A stretch of 64,000 nucleotides of DNA from Virgisporangium aurantiacum (GTDB taxonomy: Bacteria > Actinomycetota > Actinomycetes > Mycobacteriales > Micromonosporaceae): contig NZ_BOPG01000012.1 of NCBI RefSeq assembly GCF_016863635.1, forward strand, positions 434,001-498,000. Reading direction: 5' to 3'. A program made the position numbers and the translations under genes. The notes below the pieces were generated by a model that saw only the letters and a list, made by a program, of their open reading frames with translations, made no database searches and was not told the DNA's origin. This document shows, in pieces, positions 25,624-34,817 of the stretch. Numbering within the stretch: the stretch's first letter is position 1; the number at the start of each line of letters is the position of its first letter.

Positions 25624-25731
25624 GCGCAGGACACCACCGTCGTGCCTACGCGGCGAAGCGCTCGCGACCGCGGTCAGGCCTCCGCTCGGGCCGGCGCGGC
25701 CCGATCTCTCCTTCCACACGCTCGGACCGGG

Positions 25732-26010
25732 CTATCCGGACAACCGACGCATCTCCCGCTCGATGTGCTTCTCATCGGGTTGCGGCGCGTACACGTCCCA
25801 GACGTTGAAGGCCACCCCGATGCCCCACCCGAGCAACGGAATGAGCGGCCAGTAGAACACGTCCGGGGTGGTCGCCAGCCAGACCGCGCCGAGCAGGAGG
25901 TTGACGGTCACGTAGGCGATCAGGTGGGCCTGCAGTCCCCGCTTCTTGCGCAACCGGTCGATCGCCTGGCGGCGGAGGTCCCAGTCGGTCGGATCGGTCT
26001 TGACGGTCAT
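25732..26010 (-). CDS. 2TM-domain small membrane protein
   Basis: 92 residues. Matches the bacterial 2TM domain: LRRQAIDRLRKKRGLQAHLIAYVTVNLLLGAVWL, then a second helix ending in GWGIGVAFNVWDVY. A small basic integral membrane protein of unknown role, often fused to kinases or found beside regulators. The start overlaps the stop of the upstream gene by 4 bp (ATGA), implying translational coupling. Confidence 0.85.
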   Translation of the reverse strand: MTVKTDPTDWDLRRQAIDRLRKKRGLQAHLIAYVTVNLLLGAVWLATTPDVFYWPLIPLLGWGIGVAFNVWDVYAPQPDEKHIEREMRRLSG

Positions 26011-26441
26011 GGCGTTCGTCCTTTCCGCTCGTCCGGTCGGTGCAGCGCGTCCCGGAGGTCGGAGCCGACCGTGGACAGGCCGTCGGCCACCGCTTCGGCG
26101 ACCATGACACCGACGTCACGGACGTCGGCGCGGACGGCGTCGTCCTGGATGGCGTTCCCGGCGGCCGCGAAGGCCTCCCGGACGCTGTCGCGCAGTTCGT
26201 CGAGTGCCCGCGGCACCCCCTCACCGCCGGCCTGCTCGTAGTGGAGCTTCAATTTCAGCGCCAGCGCGTCCAGCCGATCCGCCAGCTCCGCCCAGCGCCG
26301 ATGGGAGCCGGGTGCGTGAGCGGGTGGCCGGGCGACACCGTACAGCGCCGCTTCGAGCCGGGCGATCCGCTCCTCGACGCGACGAATGCGCAGTTCCATC
26401 TCCGTGGTGACGGGGACGGCTTCGAAGACGGTCCTGGACAT
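26007..26441 (-). CDS. Helical hypothetical protein
   Basis: 144 residues; ATG at 26441. Mostly alpha-helical with an N-terminal coiled-coil (MELRIRRVEERIARLEAALYG) and two later amphipathic helices (ADRLDALALKLKLHYEQ; DELRDSVREAFAAAGNAIQDD). No catalytic motif recognised. First gene of a two-gene unit with the 2TM protein and preceded by two DosR-type boxes about 110-165 bp upstream, shared with the divergent DUF1918 gene. Confidence 0.75.
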   Translation of the reverse strand: MSRTVFEAVPVTTEMELRIRRVEERIARLEAALYGVARPPAHAPGSHRRWAELADRLDALALKLKLHYEQAGGEGVPRALDELRDSVREAFAAAGNAIQDDAVRADVRDVGVMVAEAVADGLSTVGSDLRDALHRPDERKGRTP

Positions 26442-26550
26442 GACGGACCCCTACTCTCCGGGTCGTCGTTCACGGACCCGGTTCCATCGGCGTCGGCGTG
26501 TTCCACCACGCCCGCCGATCCGAGTGTCGGTGCGCCGTGCCCCGACGGAC

Positions 26551-26566
26551 AGGGACCAAAGTCCCG
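26551..26566. promoter_or_regulatory. DosR/DevR-type box
   Basis: AGGGACCAAAGTCCCG, near-palindromic (reverse CGGGACTTTGGTCCCT). Between divergent genes. Confidence 0.7.
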
Positions 26567-26587
26567 GCCGGTCGTGCGCTCCGACAA

Positions 26588-26605
26588 CCGGGACTTCCGG
26601 CCCTG
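26588..26605. promoter_or_regulatory. DosR/DevR-type box
   Basis: CCGGGACTTCCGGCCCTG, 37 bp from the previous box and about 70 bp upstream of the DUF1918 gene. Confidence 0.7.
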
Positions 26606-26671
26606 TGCCGCCACCGCCCGCCGTGCGAACCTCGGTCGCACATCCGGTCAGGTCACCCGCTGGAGGTATTG

Positions 26672-26863
26672 ATGAAGGCCAGGATCGGCGACCGGCTCGT
26701 GTGCGAGGGCCAGCATGTCGGTGACGCGCAGCGCATCGGGACCATCGTCGAGGTCGGTCATGCCGACGGAAGCCCGCCCTTCCGGGTGCGGTGGTCCGAC
26801 GGTCACGAGAGCTATGTCTCCCCCGGCCCCGACGCCCGCATCCAGCCGGCCGACGGCGGGTAG
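26672..26863 (+). CDS. DUF1918 protein
   Basis: 63 residues; ATG at 26672 with TGGAGG 7 bp upstream. The full-length DUF1918 pattern is present: MKARIGDRLVCEGQHVGDAQRIGTIVEV, then PPFRVRWSDGHESYVSPGPDA. A small SH3-like beta-barrel of unknown function, very common in DosR-type regulons of actinobacteria. Two DosR-type boxes are upstream. Confidence 0.9.
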   Translation: MKARIGDRLVCEGQHVGDAQRIGTIVEVGHADGSPPFRVRWSDGHESYVSPGPDARIQPADGG

Positions 26864-26912
26864 GTCCCGCCAACCACACGCTGAATGTCCATTGTGGACC
26901 CGTCCGGTGGTG

Positions 26913-26930
26913 ACGGGCAGTTCGACCCGT
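26913..26930. promoter_or_regulatory. DosR/DevR-type box (weaker)
   Basis: ACGGGCAGTTCGACCCGT, upstream of the 27061 gene and 22 bp from the next box. Confidence 0.5.
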
Positions 26931-26934
26931 GCCA

Positions 26935-26950
26935 CGGGACTTTCGGCCCC
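26935..26950. promoter_or_regulatory. DosR/DevR-type box
   Basis: CGGGACTTTCGGCCCC, strong match. Tandem with the preceding site; 110 bp upstream of the 27061 start. Confidence 0.7.
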
Positions 26951-27060
26951 GGCCCGCCGGCGGGTCGCCGGAACAATGGAATCGGACGATGGCCGACGCC
27001 GCATCGCCGGGCGTCATCGTCGGCTCGGCGGCGCCGGCCACCTTCGCAAGGAGGTGCGTG

Positions 27061-28266
27061 ATGTCCGACTTGTCAACCGTGCAGCTCCCGCCGCTTCCGC
27101 CGGGTGAGGAGCCGCCCGCCGAATTGCCGCCCGAGGCAGAACCTCCGGGCCCGGGTCCACGCCGGCGGTGGCTCCGGATCGCCCTGATCGCCGTGCTGGC
27201 GGTCCTCCTGGTGGCCACACCGGTGACGTTGTACCTCATCTTGCACGACGACTCCCCCGGTACCGGTGGGGTCGGCGGTGGTGGTGGGGTGCCGACGGCG
27301 GAGCCGACCGTCAGCACCGCCCCGAGCGGGGCGCCGTCGGCGACCTCCGGCGTGACCGCACCGGACGGACGGATCTCGCCCGAGGTGCTGCGCAACGCGA
27401 CGATCGACGTCCCACCGTGGCCGACCGACAACCTGACCGGCATCTCGGGCCGGGTGACGTTCCACAACGGCGAGGTCCTCGTCCCGGCCGACAGCACGTT
27501 CCCGTTCGAGCGGCACATGCTCATCGGGAACGTCACCTACGGCGACGTCGACCGTGACGGCGCCACCGAGACCGTCGTCCAGATCAGCGCCTTCGTGCAG
27601 GGCGGCAGCATCCAGATCGTCGCTCTCGACCGGGACCGCAGGGGCACCATCGTCACGATGGGAACCGTCGTCGCCACCACCGGCGAGGTGCGGGGCATCG
27701 ATGCCGCCGCCACCCGTGTGACCGGTGACGGCGTCGTCGAGGCCCGCGTCGGCGACTACCAGCGGTGCTGTGGTGACGAGACACCGCAGCTCTGGCAGAA
27801 GCGTGGCTACGCGTGGAACGGCAGCCGGTTCCGGCAGACCACGGGACCGGTCTCCTTCCCGATCAACCCCTCGGTGACCGAGACCTCGTACACCCCCGGT
27901 GAGCTCGTCCTCGGGCCCGCCGTCAACGGTGTGCGCCACGGCACCCTGACCGTGACCGTCCGGTACGTGCGGGGTGTCCGCCCGGCCCACCTGGCGCTCT
28001 ACATGAACCTTCCGCCCGGGATGGAGCCGGACGGATCCGCGTGGCCACCGGTGCGCAGTGACCAGGTGTGGCCGATCATCGTCGACGTGCCCACCCCGGC
28101 CACCGGCGCCGACACCACGTACACCTTCGCGTTCCGCCGGCCGGCGACGTCGACAGGTGGTGACTTCGGCCTGGATGTGCGCGGAGTCAACGCCGCCGGC
28201 ACGGTGCTGAGCGAGTCGAACCCGTGGAAGAGCCCGGCGTCGGTCGTCATCCGCACGTCGGACTGA
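27061..28266 (+). CDS. Membrane-anchored extracytoplasmic protein, unknown function
   Basis: 401 residues; ATG with AAGGAGG 7 bp upstream. A Pro/Glu-rich cytoplasmic N-terminus (1-37), one transmembrane helix (IALIAVLAVLLVATPVTLYLIL), a Gly/Pro/Thr-rich spacer, then about 300 residues outside. The outer part includes a VCBS/FG-GAP-like repeat (YGDVDRDGATETVVQISAF) and a Cys pair (YQRCCGDE). Not recognised as an enzyme. Tandem DosR-type boxes and the downstream universal stress genes (25 bp gap) place it at the head of a dormancy operon. Confidence 0.8.
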   Translation: MSDLSTVQLPPLPPGEEPPAELPPEAEPPGPGPRRRWLRIALIAVLAVLLVATPVTLYLILHDDSPGTGGVGGGGGVPTAEPTVSTAPSGAPSATSGVTAPDGRISPEVLRNATIDVPPWPTDNLTGISGRVTFHNGEVLVPADSTFPFERHMLIGNVTYGDVDRDGATETVVQISAFVQGGSIQIVALDRDRRGTIVTMGTVVATTGEVRGIDAAATRVTGDGVVEARVGDYQRCCGDETPQLWQKRGYAWNGSRFRQTTGPVSFPINPSVTETSYTPGELVLGPAVNGVRHGTLTVTVRYVRGVRPAHLALYMNLPPGMEPDGSAWPPVRSDQVWPIIVDVPTPATGADTTYTFAFRRPATSTGGDFGLDVRGVNAAGTVLSESNPWKSPASVVIRTSD

Positions 28267-28290
28267 GCCGGAACGAGTGAGGAGAAGGCC

Positions 28291-29160
28291 ATGGACGGTC
28301 GCGTCGTCGTCGGCATCGACGGCTCGAAGGAAAGCCTGACCGCGATCGACTGGGCGGTCGCCGATCTGCGCGTCCGCCCGCGCCGGCTGCACCTGCTGCA
28401 CGCCTGCGGTTGGTCGTTCGTCGGACTGCCCCTTCGCGGGGACGGCCTCCACCTTTCGGTGGAGGTCCGGACGCCGGAGGGTGCCTACCTCGTCGCGGAG
28501 AAGCTCCTCGCCGAAGCCGTCGGGCGCGTCGACATCAACGTGCCCGTCACGACCGAGATCTCCACCGACGTTCCCGGGCGGGCCCTGCTCACCGCATCCC
28601 GCACGGCCGGCCTCGTCGTGGTGGGCGCCCAGGGAACGGGCAGCTTCGCCGGGCTGCTGCTCGGCTCCGTGGCCTCCCAGGTCACCGCGCATGGCCGGTG
28701 CCCCGTGGTCGTCGTCCGGCCGGTGCCGGTCGCCGACGGCCCGGTGGTCGTCGGCGTGGACGGTTCGCCGGCGTCGCAACGCGCGCTGGCGTTCGCCCAC
28801 GACTACGCGGCGGCACACAACCGGGTCCTGGTCGCGTTGCACGCGTGGCGATGGCCGGTCCCGGCCGGGCCCGGTGAGCCGGTACCGCTGGTGTACGACC
28901 GGGACCTGCTCCGCTCGGCGGAGGAACGGGTCCTCGGGGCCGCCATCGCCGCGTTGCCGCCGGATCCGCCGGTCCCGGTGGAACCGCGCCTGGTCGCCGG
29001 CCGGGCCTCACCGGCCCTCATCGAGGCATCGGCCGGAGCCTCGCTGACCGTGGTCGGATCGCGGGGGCGCGGCGGCTTCACCGGGCTGCTGCTCGGTTCG
29101 GTCAGCCACCAGGTCCTGCACCACGCGGTGGGCCCGGTCGCGGTTGTCCACGCGGCCTGA
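28291..29160 (+). CDS. Universal stress protein, tandem UspA domains
   Basis: 289 residues; ATG after GAGGAGAAGG. Two UspA folds (1-145 and 150-289), each with the ATP-binding signature: VVVGIDGSKES with VVVGAQGTGSFAGLLLGSVASQV, and VVVGVDGSPASQ with TVVGSRGRGGFTGLLLGSVSHQV (the G-2x-G-9x-G-S/T pattern). Mycobacterial DosR regulons contain several such double-USP proteins, linked to growth arrest in hypoxia. In a likely operon with the preceding membrane protein and the next USP gene. Confidence 0.93.
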   Translation: MDGRVVVGIDGSKESLTAIDWAVADLRVRPRRLHLLHACGWSFVGLPLRGDGLHLSVEVRTPEGAYLVAEKLLAEAVGRVDINVPVTTEISTDVPGRALLTASRTAGLVVVGAQGTGSFAGLLLGSVASQVTAHGRCPVVVVRPVPVADGPVVVGVDGSPASQRALAFAHDYAAAHNRVLVALHAWRWPVPAGPGEPVPLVYDRDLLRSAEERVLGAAIAALPPDPPVPVEPRLVAGRASPALIEASAGASLTVVGSRGRGGFTGLLLGSVSHQVLHHAVGPVAVVHAA

Positions 29161-29192
29161 CGGCCGGATCGGCGAGCGGCGACGGAGGAGCC

Positions 29193-30047
29193 ATGAAAGC
29201 CCCACAGGTCATTGTCGGGATCGGAGACGCACCCGGTAGCGGCCCCACCCTCCGGTGGGCCGTGACGGAGGCCGCCCGCCGCGGCCAAGCCCTGCGGATC
29301 GTCCACGCGGCCCGTCCGGACGCGTGCCACAGTGCGGAGCACCCGGAGGTGCTGGCGCTCGATCACGCGGTGAGAGTGGTCACCGCCGCCGTCGAGGAGG
29401 CCCGGCGGTCGGCGCCCGGTGTCCGCGTCATCCCCGAACCCGTCCTCGGGTGCCCGGCCGCGACCCTGGTCGCGGCGGCCGGGCGGCACGACCTGCTGGT
29501 CGTGGGCGACCGGGAACGTACCGGGCCGGCCACCGCCGTCCGCGGATCGACGTGCCGACAGGTGGCACTACGCGCACGCTCGTCGGTCGCCGTCGTCCGT
29601 GGCCGGGCTGGACCGGAGACCGGTCCGGTCGCCGTCGGTTACGACGGTTCCCCGGCGGCCGAGTCGGTGCTGGTTTCGGCGTTCGAGTCGGCTGCCGCAC
29701 GGCGCTGCGCGCTGACGGTGATCCGCGCGTCCCGGTTCCCGCCGCCCGGACCGGCGGACGGCCCGCACTCCGCGAAGGTCCTCACCGCGGTGACCGTGCG
29801 GGGCGCCCTCGCCGCCGACGCCCGGCGGGCCGTCGCGCCGCTGGCGGACAAGTATCCCGACGTCGCGGTCGACATCCTGATCACCGGCGACGACCCGGCC
29901 GGGGCTCTGGTGGCGGCGTCGCGCGAGGCGCGGCTCGTCGTGATCGGGGCGCCCGGTGCCGGCGGGGTCGTCGGCGGCCAACGTGACTCGGTCGGCCTCC
30001 AGCTGCTGCGCCACTCCGGCTGCCCGGTGCTCATCGCCCGCCCGTGA
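29193..30047 (+). CDS. Universal stress protein, tandem UspA domains (diverged)
   Basis: 284 residues; ATG after GGAGGAG. Two UspA folds, but the ATP-binding signatures are eroded: the first reads LLVVGDRERTGPATAVRGST instead of GxxGxxGLLxGS, and the second LVVIGAPGAGGVVGGQRDSVG keeps part of it. It may belong to the non-ATP-binding class. Thirty-two bp downstream of the previous USP gene and co-transcribed with it. Confidence 0.9.
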   Translation: MKAPQVIVGIGDAPGSGPTLRWAVTEAARRGQALRIVHAARPDACHSAEHPEVLALDHAVRVVTAAVEEARRSAPGVRVIPEPVLGCPAATLVAAAGRHDLLVVGDRERTGPATAVRGSTCRQVALRARSSVAVVRGRAGPETGPVAVGYDGSPAAESVLVSAFESAAARRCALTVIRASRFPPPGPADGPHSAKVLTAVTVRGALAADARRAVAPLADKYPDVAVDILITGDDPAGALVAASREARLVVIGAPGAGGVVGGQRDSVGLQLLRHSGCPVLIARP

Positions 30048-30091
30048 CGGACGGCGGCACGCATCGACGGCGGCCGCCTGTCCCGCGCATC

Positions 30092-30107
30092 CGGGACCTT
30101 CGCCTCT
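30092..30107. promoter_or_regulatory. DosR/DevR-type box
   Basis: CGGGACCTTCGCCTCT, about 60 bp upstream of the M52-like gene. Confidence 0.55.
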
Positions 30108-30162
30108 GCGTCCGGCACGGGCCCAGGACCGAGGATCGGGCCAGCGAACACCTGGAGGCGTG

Positions 30163-30648
30163 ATGTCGACCATCACCGACGCGGCAACCCGCGATCCGTC
30201 CGGCCCCGACCACGCCGGGCGGCCGATCGTCGCTGCCCTCGGCGACGACAACCGGCACGACCTCGGAGTCGGCCCCACCGTGCTGCGGCACCTGCGCGGG
30301 CGCGGCCTCAACGTGACCTTCGTCGACAGCGACGCCGGCGATCCGGCCCAGGTCGAGGTGTCGCGGGGCACCGACCCGGTCATCGTGGTCGATCCGATCC
30401 GCGCCGAGCCGTGCCATCCCGGACGGGTCCACCGGCTCGTCATGTCCCGGCCCGACGGCGCCGGCAGCCTGATCGTCTTCGCGGTGGAGACGGGCGACGT
30501 CGCCGACGGCGCCGGGCTCTCGCCGGCGGTCGCGGCCGCCGCCCGACGGGTCGCCGACGCGATCGCCGCCGAGATCGGGTCGGCGCAGTCGCCGGGACCG
30601 GACATCGCCACCCGGCGGTCACTCCTCCGCGGGAACGATCGGAGCTGA
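30163..30648 (+). CDS. Hydrogenase-maturation-protease-like (peptidase M52 fold) protein
   Basis: 161 residues; ATG at 30163 with GGAGG 6 bp upstream. The N-terminal strand IVAALGDDNRHDLGVGPTVLRHL resembles the GNxxxxDDGxG opening of HyaD/HybD/HycI endopeptidases, and PVIVVDPIRAEPCHPGRVHRLV resembles their second metal-ligand strand. No hydrogenase subunit is in the window, and parts of the metal site look altered, so the role could be different. It has its own DosR-type box and ends 8 bp before the convergent ABC permease. Confidence 0.6.
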   Translation: MSTITDAATRDPSGPDHAGRPIVAALGDDNRHDLGVGPTVLRHLRGRGLNVTFVDSDAGDPAQVEVSRGTDPVIVVDPIRAEPCHPGRVHRLVMSRPDGAGSLIVFAVETGDVADGAGLSPAVAAAARRVADAIAAEIGSAQSPGPDIATRRSLLRGNDRS

Positions 30649-30655
30649 CGGACGG

Positions 30656-32278
30656 TCACGCGGGCAGCTGCAGGTCACGGTGCCGCAACCGGACGAAACC
30701 CGCTGACGCGAACATGAGCAGAACCACCGTCAGCCCCGCGATCGGGCCCACGTCGACCGGCACGGCCGGCACCTTCGGCACGTGCGTGAACGGCGACAGG
30801 TCCCGCCCCCAGGCCGGCACACCCAGCGTGGCGCCGAACAGCGGGCCGAGCACGATCGACGCCAGCAACAGCGACCACGCCACCACGACCGCCGCCCGGT
30901 GCGCGAACGCGACCGCCACCAGCACCGCGGCGGCGAGCACACCGATCGCCGGGAGCTGGACCAGCCCGGCGCGCACCAACGGCGCGATCTGACCCACGGG
31001 GTCGCCCAACGCCCCGGCCGCGGCGAGCCCGGCGCCGCCCGCGAACACCAGCACGAGCGCCGTCGCCCCGAGCAGCGTGACGCCCACATGGGCGGCCGCC
31101 CACCGGACCCGGCCGACCGCGGTCGCGAGAACCGGCTCCAGCGGCCCGTCCGCCTCCTCCGACCGCATGCGGAGCAGGACCTGCACCGCGTAGATGGCGG
31201 CGGCGACGCCGGCCATCTGCATGATCGACGACCGGTAGGCGTCAACGATCTGGTCGCTGCCGCCCATCCGCACGTACCAGTCGCGGGCGCTTCCGGTCGC
31301 GTCCCGGACCTGCTCGACGAGACCGCCCATGACCACGCCGAACCCGAGCATGCCCACGGCCCAGCCGATCGCGGGCCCCCGCTGAAGGCGCCAGGCCAGC
31401 CCGACCGGTCCGCGCAGGGCCCGGCCGGCGTGCGCCCGGCCCGGTCGCTGCGGCAGCATGCCGAGCGCGAAGTCGCGGCGCGTCGCCAGGACGGCACCGG
31501 CCGCCGAGGCCGTGACGAACACCGCCACCGACAGGGCGAGCGGCCACCAGTCGTTCCCGCCGAACGGCCGCATCTGCTGCCCCCAGCCGATCGGGGAGAT
31601 CCAGGCCGGCCACGTGCTCGCCACCCGCAGACCGGCCGCGTCGACCCGGCCGGTCATGTTGCCGACCCCGCTGGTCAGGAACGCCACGCCGAGAACGGCG
31701 GCGGCCAACCCGCTGGCGGCCCGCGTGCTGGTCGCCAACTGCACGGTGACCGCCGCGACCCCGGCGAACACGAGACCCACGCCGGCGACCGCGGCACCGG
31801 CGGTGATCGAGCCCCCGGCCGGCTGCCCGGCGACCATCAACGCCACCGCGATCAGCACGGCCAGGACTCCGTTGGCGGCCGTGGTGACCGCCAGAGCCGC
31901 CGCCAGTGCCGCGTGTCGGCCGACCGGGCCGGCGCCGATCAGCTCCGCCCGGCCCGTCTCCTCGCCCTGCCGCGTGTGCCGCACGACCGCGAAGATGCTC
32001 ATCAGCGCGGCCAGAACAGCCAGGAGGACGAAGTTCCGCACCATCGCGTATGCGCCGAGGCTGGGACCCGACGCCAGACCGAGCAGCCGGATTCCGGGGC
32101 TTCCCGCCGCGGCCCGGGTCTCCCGCACCAGGTCCGCGGTGTCGCTGAAGTCGTTGGCCCACAGGGCCGTCGTCGCGGCGGTGAAGGCGGCCAAACCGAT
32201 CATCCACAGTGGAAGGACCAGCCGGTCGCGACGAACGGCGAGCCGGCTGAGCTGGCCGAGGCCGGTCGTCGCGGTCAT
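30656..32278 (-). CDS. ABC exporter permease, large fused subunit
   Basis: 540 residues; ATG at 32278, overlapping the ATPase stop by 4 bp (ATGA). About twelve hydrophobic helices in two homologous halves of six, as in the polyketide/tetronasin-type antibiotic exporter permeases of actinomycetes ([16 protein letters not shown] near the N-terminus, [16 protein letters not shown] between helices). Works with the adjacent ATPase. The substrate is unknown. Reads toward the M52-like gene. Confidence 0.88.
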   Translation of the reverse strand: MTATTGLGQLSRLAVRRDRLVLPLWMIGLAAFTAATTALWANDFSDTADLVRETRAAAGSPGIRLLGLASGPSLGAYAMVRNFVLLAVLAALMSIFAVVRHTRQGEETGRAELIGAGPVGRHAALAAALAVTTAANGVLAVLIAVALMVAGQPAGGSITAGAAVAGVGLVFAGVAAVTVQLATSTRAASGLAAAVLGVAFLTSGVGNMTGRVDAAGLRVASTWPAWISPIGWGQQMRPFGGNDWWPLALSVAVFVTASAAGAVLATRRDFALGMLPQRPGRAHAGRALRGPVGLAWRLQRGPAIGWAVGMLGFGVVMGGLVEQVRDATGSARDWYVRMGGSDQIVDAYRSSIMQMAGVAAAIYAVQVLLRMRSEEADGPLEPVLATAVGRVRWAAAHVGVTLLGATALVLVFAGGAGLAAAGALGDPVGQIAPLVRAGLVQLPAIGVLAAAVLVAVAFAHRAAVVVAWSLLLASIVLGPLFGATLGVPAWGRDLSPFTHVPKVPAVPVDVGPIAGLTVVLLMFASAGFVRLRHRDLQLPA

Positions 32279-33198
32279 CGCACGCCCGCCAGGTCCGTGT
32301 CGGTCGACGCGCTGTCGTAGTGGCGCAGGAACAGCTCCTCGAGGGTCGGTGGCGAGGTGACGAGCGATTGGACGCCCAGAGTGACCAGCCGCTGCAGCAC
32401 CACGTCGAGTTCGCCCTGGTCGACACTGAACCGGGCCAGTCGACCCTCCACACGCGCGTCGTGCACGCCGGGCAGCTGGGAGATCCCGTCGAACGGCCGG
32501 GCGGTCTCGACGGCCACCGTCACGCGGGTCAGGTGCCGCAACTGCTCGAAGTTTCCCGTCTCCGCGGCCCGACCGGCCCGCACGATCGTGACGCGGTCGC
32601 ACAGGGCCTCGACCTCGGACAGGATGTGGCTCGACAGCAGCACCGTCCGCCCGGCTCCGCGCAGGTCCCGCACCACCTGCTGGAATTGCGCCTCCATCAA
32701 CGGATCCAGCCCGGAGGTCGGCTCGTCGAGCAGGTACAGGTCCGCGTCGGAGGCGAACGCCGCCACCAGCGCCACCTTCTGCCGGTTCCCCTTCGAATAG
32801 GCCCGGCACCGCTTGGTCGGGTCGAGTTGGAAGCGTTCGAGCAGCTCGACCCGGCGTACCGGGTTCAGCCCGCCACGCAGCGAACCGAGCAGGTCGATCA
32901 CCTCACCGCCGGTGAGATTCGGCCACAGGTTCACTTCTCCCGGTACGTACGCCAGCCGGCGGTGCAGCCGCACCGCGTCCCGCCACGGGTCCTCGCCCAG
33001 CACACTGACCTGACCGCCGTTGCGTCGCAGCAGGCCCAGCAGCACCCGGATCGTCGTCGTCTTCCCCGCCCCGTTGGGGCCCAGGAACCCGTGCACCTCC
33101 CCGGCGGAGACGGTCAGGTCGAGCCCGTCCAGGGCCCGCGTCGCGCCGAACGTCTTCACCAGTCCGGACGCGAGGATCACAGAATCCAGCTCGCTCAT
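32275..33198 (-). CDS. ABC transporter ATP-binding protein (DrrA-like)
   Basis: 307 residues from the ATG at 33198. Walker [11 protein letters not shown], signature loop read as [12 protein letters not shown] (a variant of LSGGQ, frequent in exporter ATPases of this type), Walker [13 protein letters not shown] and H-loop LLSSH. A C-terminal DUF4162-like extension (about 215-307). A DosR-type box lies 36 bp upstream of the start, close to where a promoter should be, shared with the divergent USP gene. Confidence 0.9.
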   Translation of the reverse strand: MSELDSVILASGLVKTFGATRALDGLDLTVSAGEVHGFLGPNGAGKTTTIRVLLGLLRRNGGQVSVLGEDPWRDAVRLHRRLAYVPGEVNLWPNLTGGEVIDLLGSLRGGLNPVRRVELLERFQLDPTKRCRAYSKGNRQKVALVAAFASDADLYLLDEPTSGLDPLMEAQFQQVVRDLRGAGRTVLLSSHILSEVEALCDRVTIVRAGRAAETGNFEQLRHLTRVTVAVETARPFDGISQLPGVHDARVEGRLARFSVDQGELDVVLQRLVTLGVQSLVTSPPTLEELFLRHYDSASTDTDLAGVR

Positions 33199-33233
33199 GA
33201 CTTCAGGACATCCGAGGGCACCGCATCCGCCCA

Positions 33234-33249
33234 GTGACTTTCGACCCAT
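33234..33249. promoter_or_regulatory. DosR/DevR-type box
   Basis: AGTGACTTTCGACCCA, between the ABC ATPase (36 bp) and the divergent USP gene (100 bp). Confidence 0.55.
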
Positions 33250-33348
33250 GGGTCGATGACCTGCGGCACTCCTCCGCGGCACCGCACGGCGCGACGCTCG
33301 ACCTGACCGGCCGTACGCCACCGTGCCGGCCCGTCAGAAGGAGGAACC

Positions 33349-34236
33349 ATGCACAGCAACGAGATCGTCGTCGGCTTAGACGGGTCCGCGCAGAGCCGGG
33401 CCGCGTTGCGGTTCGCCGTCGCGCAGGCGCGGCGGATGCGGGCCACGGTGCGCGTCGTCACCGCGTTCGACTACAACTGGGGGTCCGGTCGGTTCGGCGG
33501 ATCCGAGGAGCAGGAACAGGCCGTCCGCGCGCGGCACGAGAAGGCCCTGGCCGAGGCCATCGAGGAGGTCCGCCCGGTCGCGGCCGACGTCACCGTCGCC
33601 GGCTCGGCCGTGCTCGGCGAACCCGCCCCCGTGCTGCTCAACGCCGGGAAGGCCGCGGTCCTGACCGTGGTCGGCAACCGTGGCCGCGGCGGCTTCGGCA
33701 GCCTGCTGCTCGGATCGGTCAGCCAGAAGGTCGCCACGCACGCCCGGCACCCCGTGGTCGTCGTGCGCGGCACCGTCGACACCGCGACCGGACCGGTCAT
33801 CGTCGGCGTCGACCACACCGACCACAGCGAGCACACGATCGGCGCCGCGTTCGAGGAAGCGGTCCGCCGCGGATCCTCCGTCATCGCGATCCACGCCTAC
33901 GAGTTCCCGGCCGCCTACGGCGTGATGGCCATGAGCGTCCTGCCCTACAAGCCCGAAGACCTGCGTGACGCCGAGGTCGCCGCGTTGGAGACGGCGTTGG
34001 AGCCGTGGCGGGAGAAGTTCCCCGGCGTGCCGGTCGAGGCGCTGGTGGCCCGGGGCACGGCTGCCCGCGTGCTGGTCGACGTCTCCAGCAACGCGGGTCT
34101 GGTCGTCGTGGGCTCGCGCGGCCACGGCGGGGTCGCCGGAACCCTGCTCGGCTCGGTCGGCCTCCAGGTGCTGCACCACGCCGACTGCCCGGTCATGATC
34201 GTCCACCCGACCGACACCCCGGCCCCGGAGGGGTGA
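33349..34236 (+). CDS. Universal stress protein, tandem UspA domains
   Basis: 295 residues; ATG after AAGGAGGA. Both UspA halves keep full ATP-binding signatures (VVGLDGSAQS with VVGNRGRGGFGSLLLGSVSQKV; VVGSRGHGGVAGTLLGSVGLQV). Nearly contiguous with the flavodoxin gene (5 bp), so these two form an operon below the DosR-type box. Expected cytosolic ATP-binding stress protein. Confidence 0.93.
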   Translation: MHSNEIVVGLDGSAQSRAALRFAVAQARRMRATVRVVTAFDYNWGSGRFGGSEEQEQAVRARHEKALAEAIEEVRPVAADVTVAGSAVLGEPAPVLLNAGKAAVLTVVGNRGRGGFGSLLLGSVSQKVATHARHPVVVVRGTVDTATGPVIVGVDHTDHSEHTIGAAFEEAVRRGSSVIAIHAYEFPAAYGVMAMSVLPYKPEDLRDAEVAALETALEPWREKFPGVPVEALVARGTAARVLVDVSSNAGLVVVGSRGHGGVAGTLLGSVGLQVLHHADCPVMIVHPTDTPAPEG

Positions 34237-34241
34237 CCCGC

Positions 34242-34763
34242 ATGCGAGCCCTGGTGGTCTACGAATCGATGTTCGGCAACACGCGGGCGGTGGCGACCGC
34301 CATCGCCCGTGGCCTGGCGACCCGCATGGCCGTCGACGTGTTCGAGGTGGGCGCCGCGCCCGACCGGGTCGACGACGGCGTCGACCTCGTCGTGGCCGGC
34401 GGACCGACCCACGCGTTCAGCATGAGCCGCCCCAACACCCGCAAGTCGGCGGCCGACCAGGCCGACGAACCGCTGGTGTCGGCCGGACGCGGACTGCGGG
34501 ACTGGCTCGACGCCGCCGGCCCGACGTTGCGCGGGCGCGCCGTCGCCACGTTCGACACCAAGATCGAGAAGGCGTACCTGCCCGGCTCCGCGGCGCGGTC
34601 CGCGCACAAACGGTTGCGCCGCCTGGGATGTCGCCCGGTCGCGCCGGCGGAGAACTTCGTCGTCCTCGGGACGGCCGGCCCGCTCGCCGACGGCGAACTG
34701 GACCGGGCCACCCGGTGGGGCGAACACCTCACCACACTCACCGACGAGCCGGCCACCGTCTGA
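34242..34763 (+). CDS. Flavodoxin-like FMN protein
   Basis: 173 residues; ATG at 34242 (an in-frame GTG at 34233 overlaps the upstream stop but leaves no room for its ribosome binding site). FMN phosphate-binding loop YESMFGNTRAVA, a second loop VVAGGPTHAFSMSRP, and VATFDTKI. A low-potential electron carrier or a flavin-dependent quinone reductase-like protein. Sits between a USP gene and a strong terminator. Might supply electrons to hypoxia-induced reductases such as the Acg proteins (inference). Confidence 0.88.
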   Translation: MRALVVYESMFGNTRAVATAIARGLATRMAVDVFEVGAAPDRVDDGVDLVVAGGPTHAFSMSRPNTRKSAADQADEPLVSAGRGLRDWLDAAGPTLRGRAVATFDTKIEKAYLPGSAARSAHKRLRRLGCRPVAPAENFVVLGTAGPLADGELDRATRWGEHLTTLTDEPATV

Positions 34764-34767
34764 ACCA

Positions 34768-34817
34768 CTGACGGACACGGGTCCCGCGACGGTCGTCGCG
34801 GGACCTGTCTCCGTCAG
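34768..34817. terminator. Strong bidirectional hairpin terminator
   Basis: 23-bp stem with one mismatch and one GU-type pair and a 4-nt loop (GGTC), between the flavodoxin and the convergent VKOR gene, overlapping the last bases of the latter. Confidence 0.85.
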
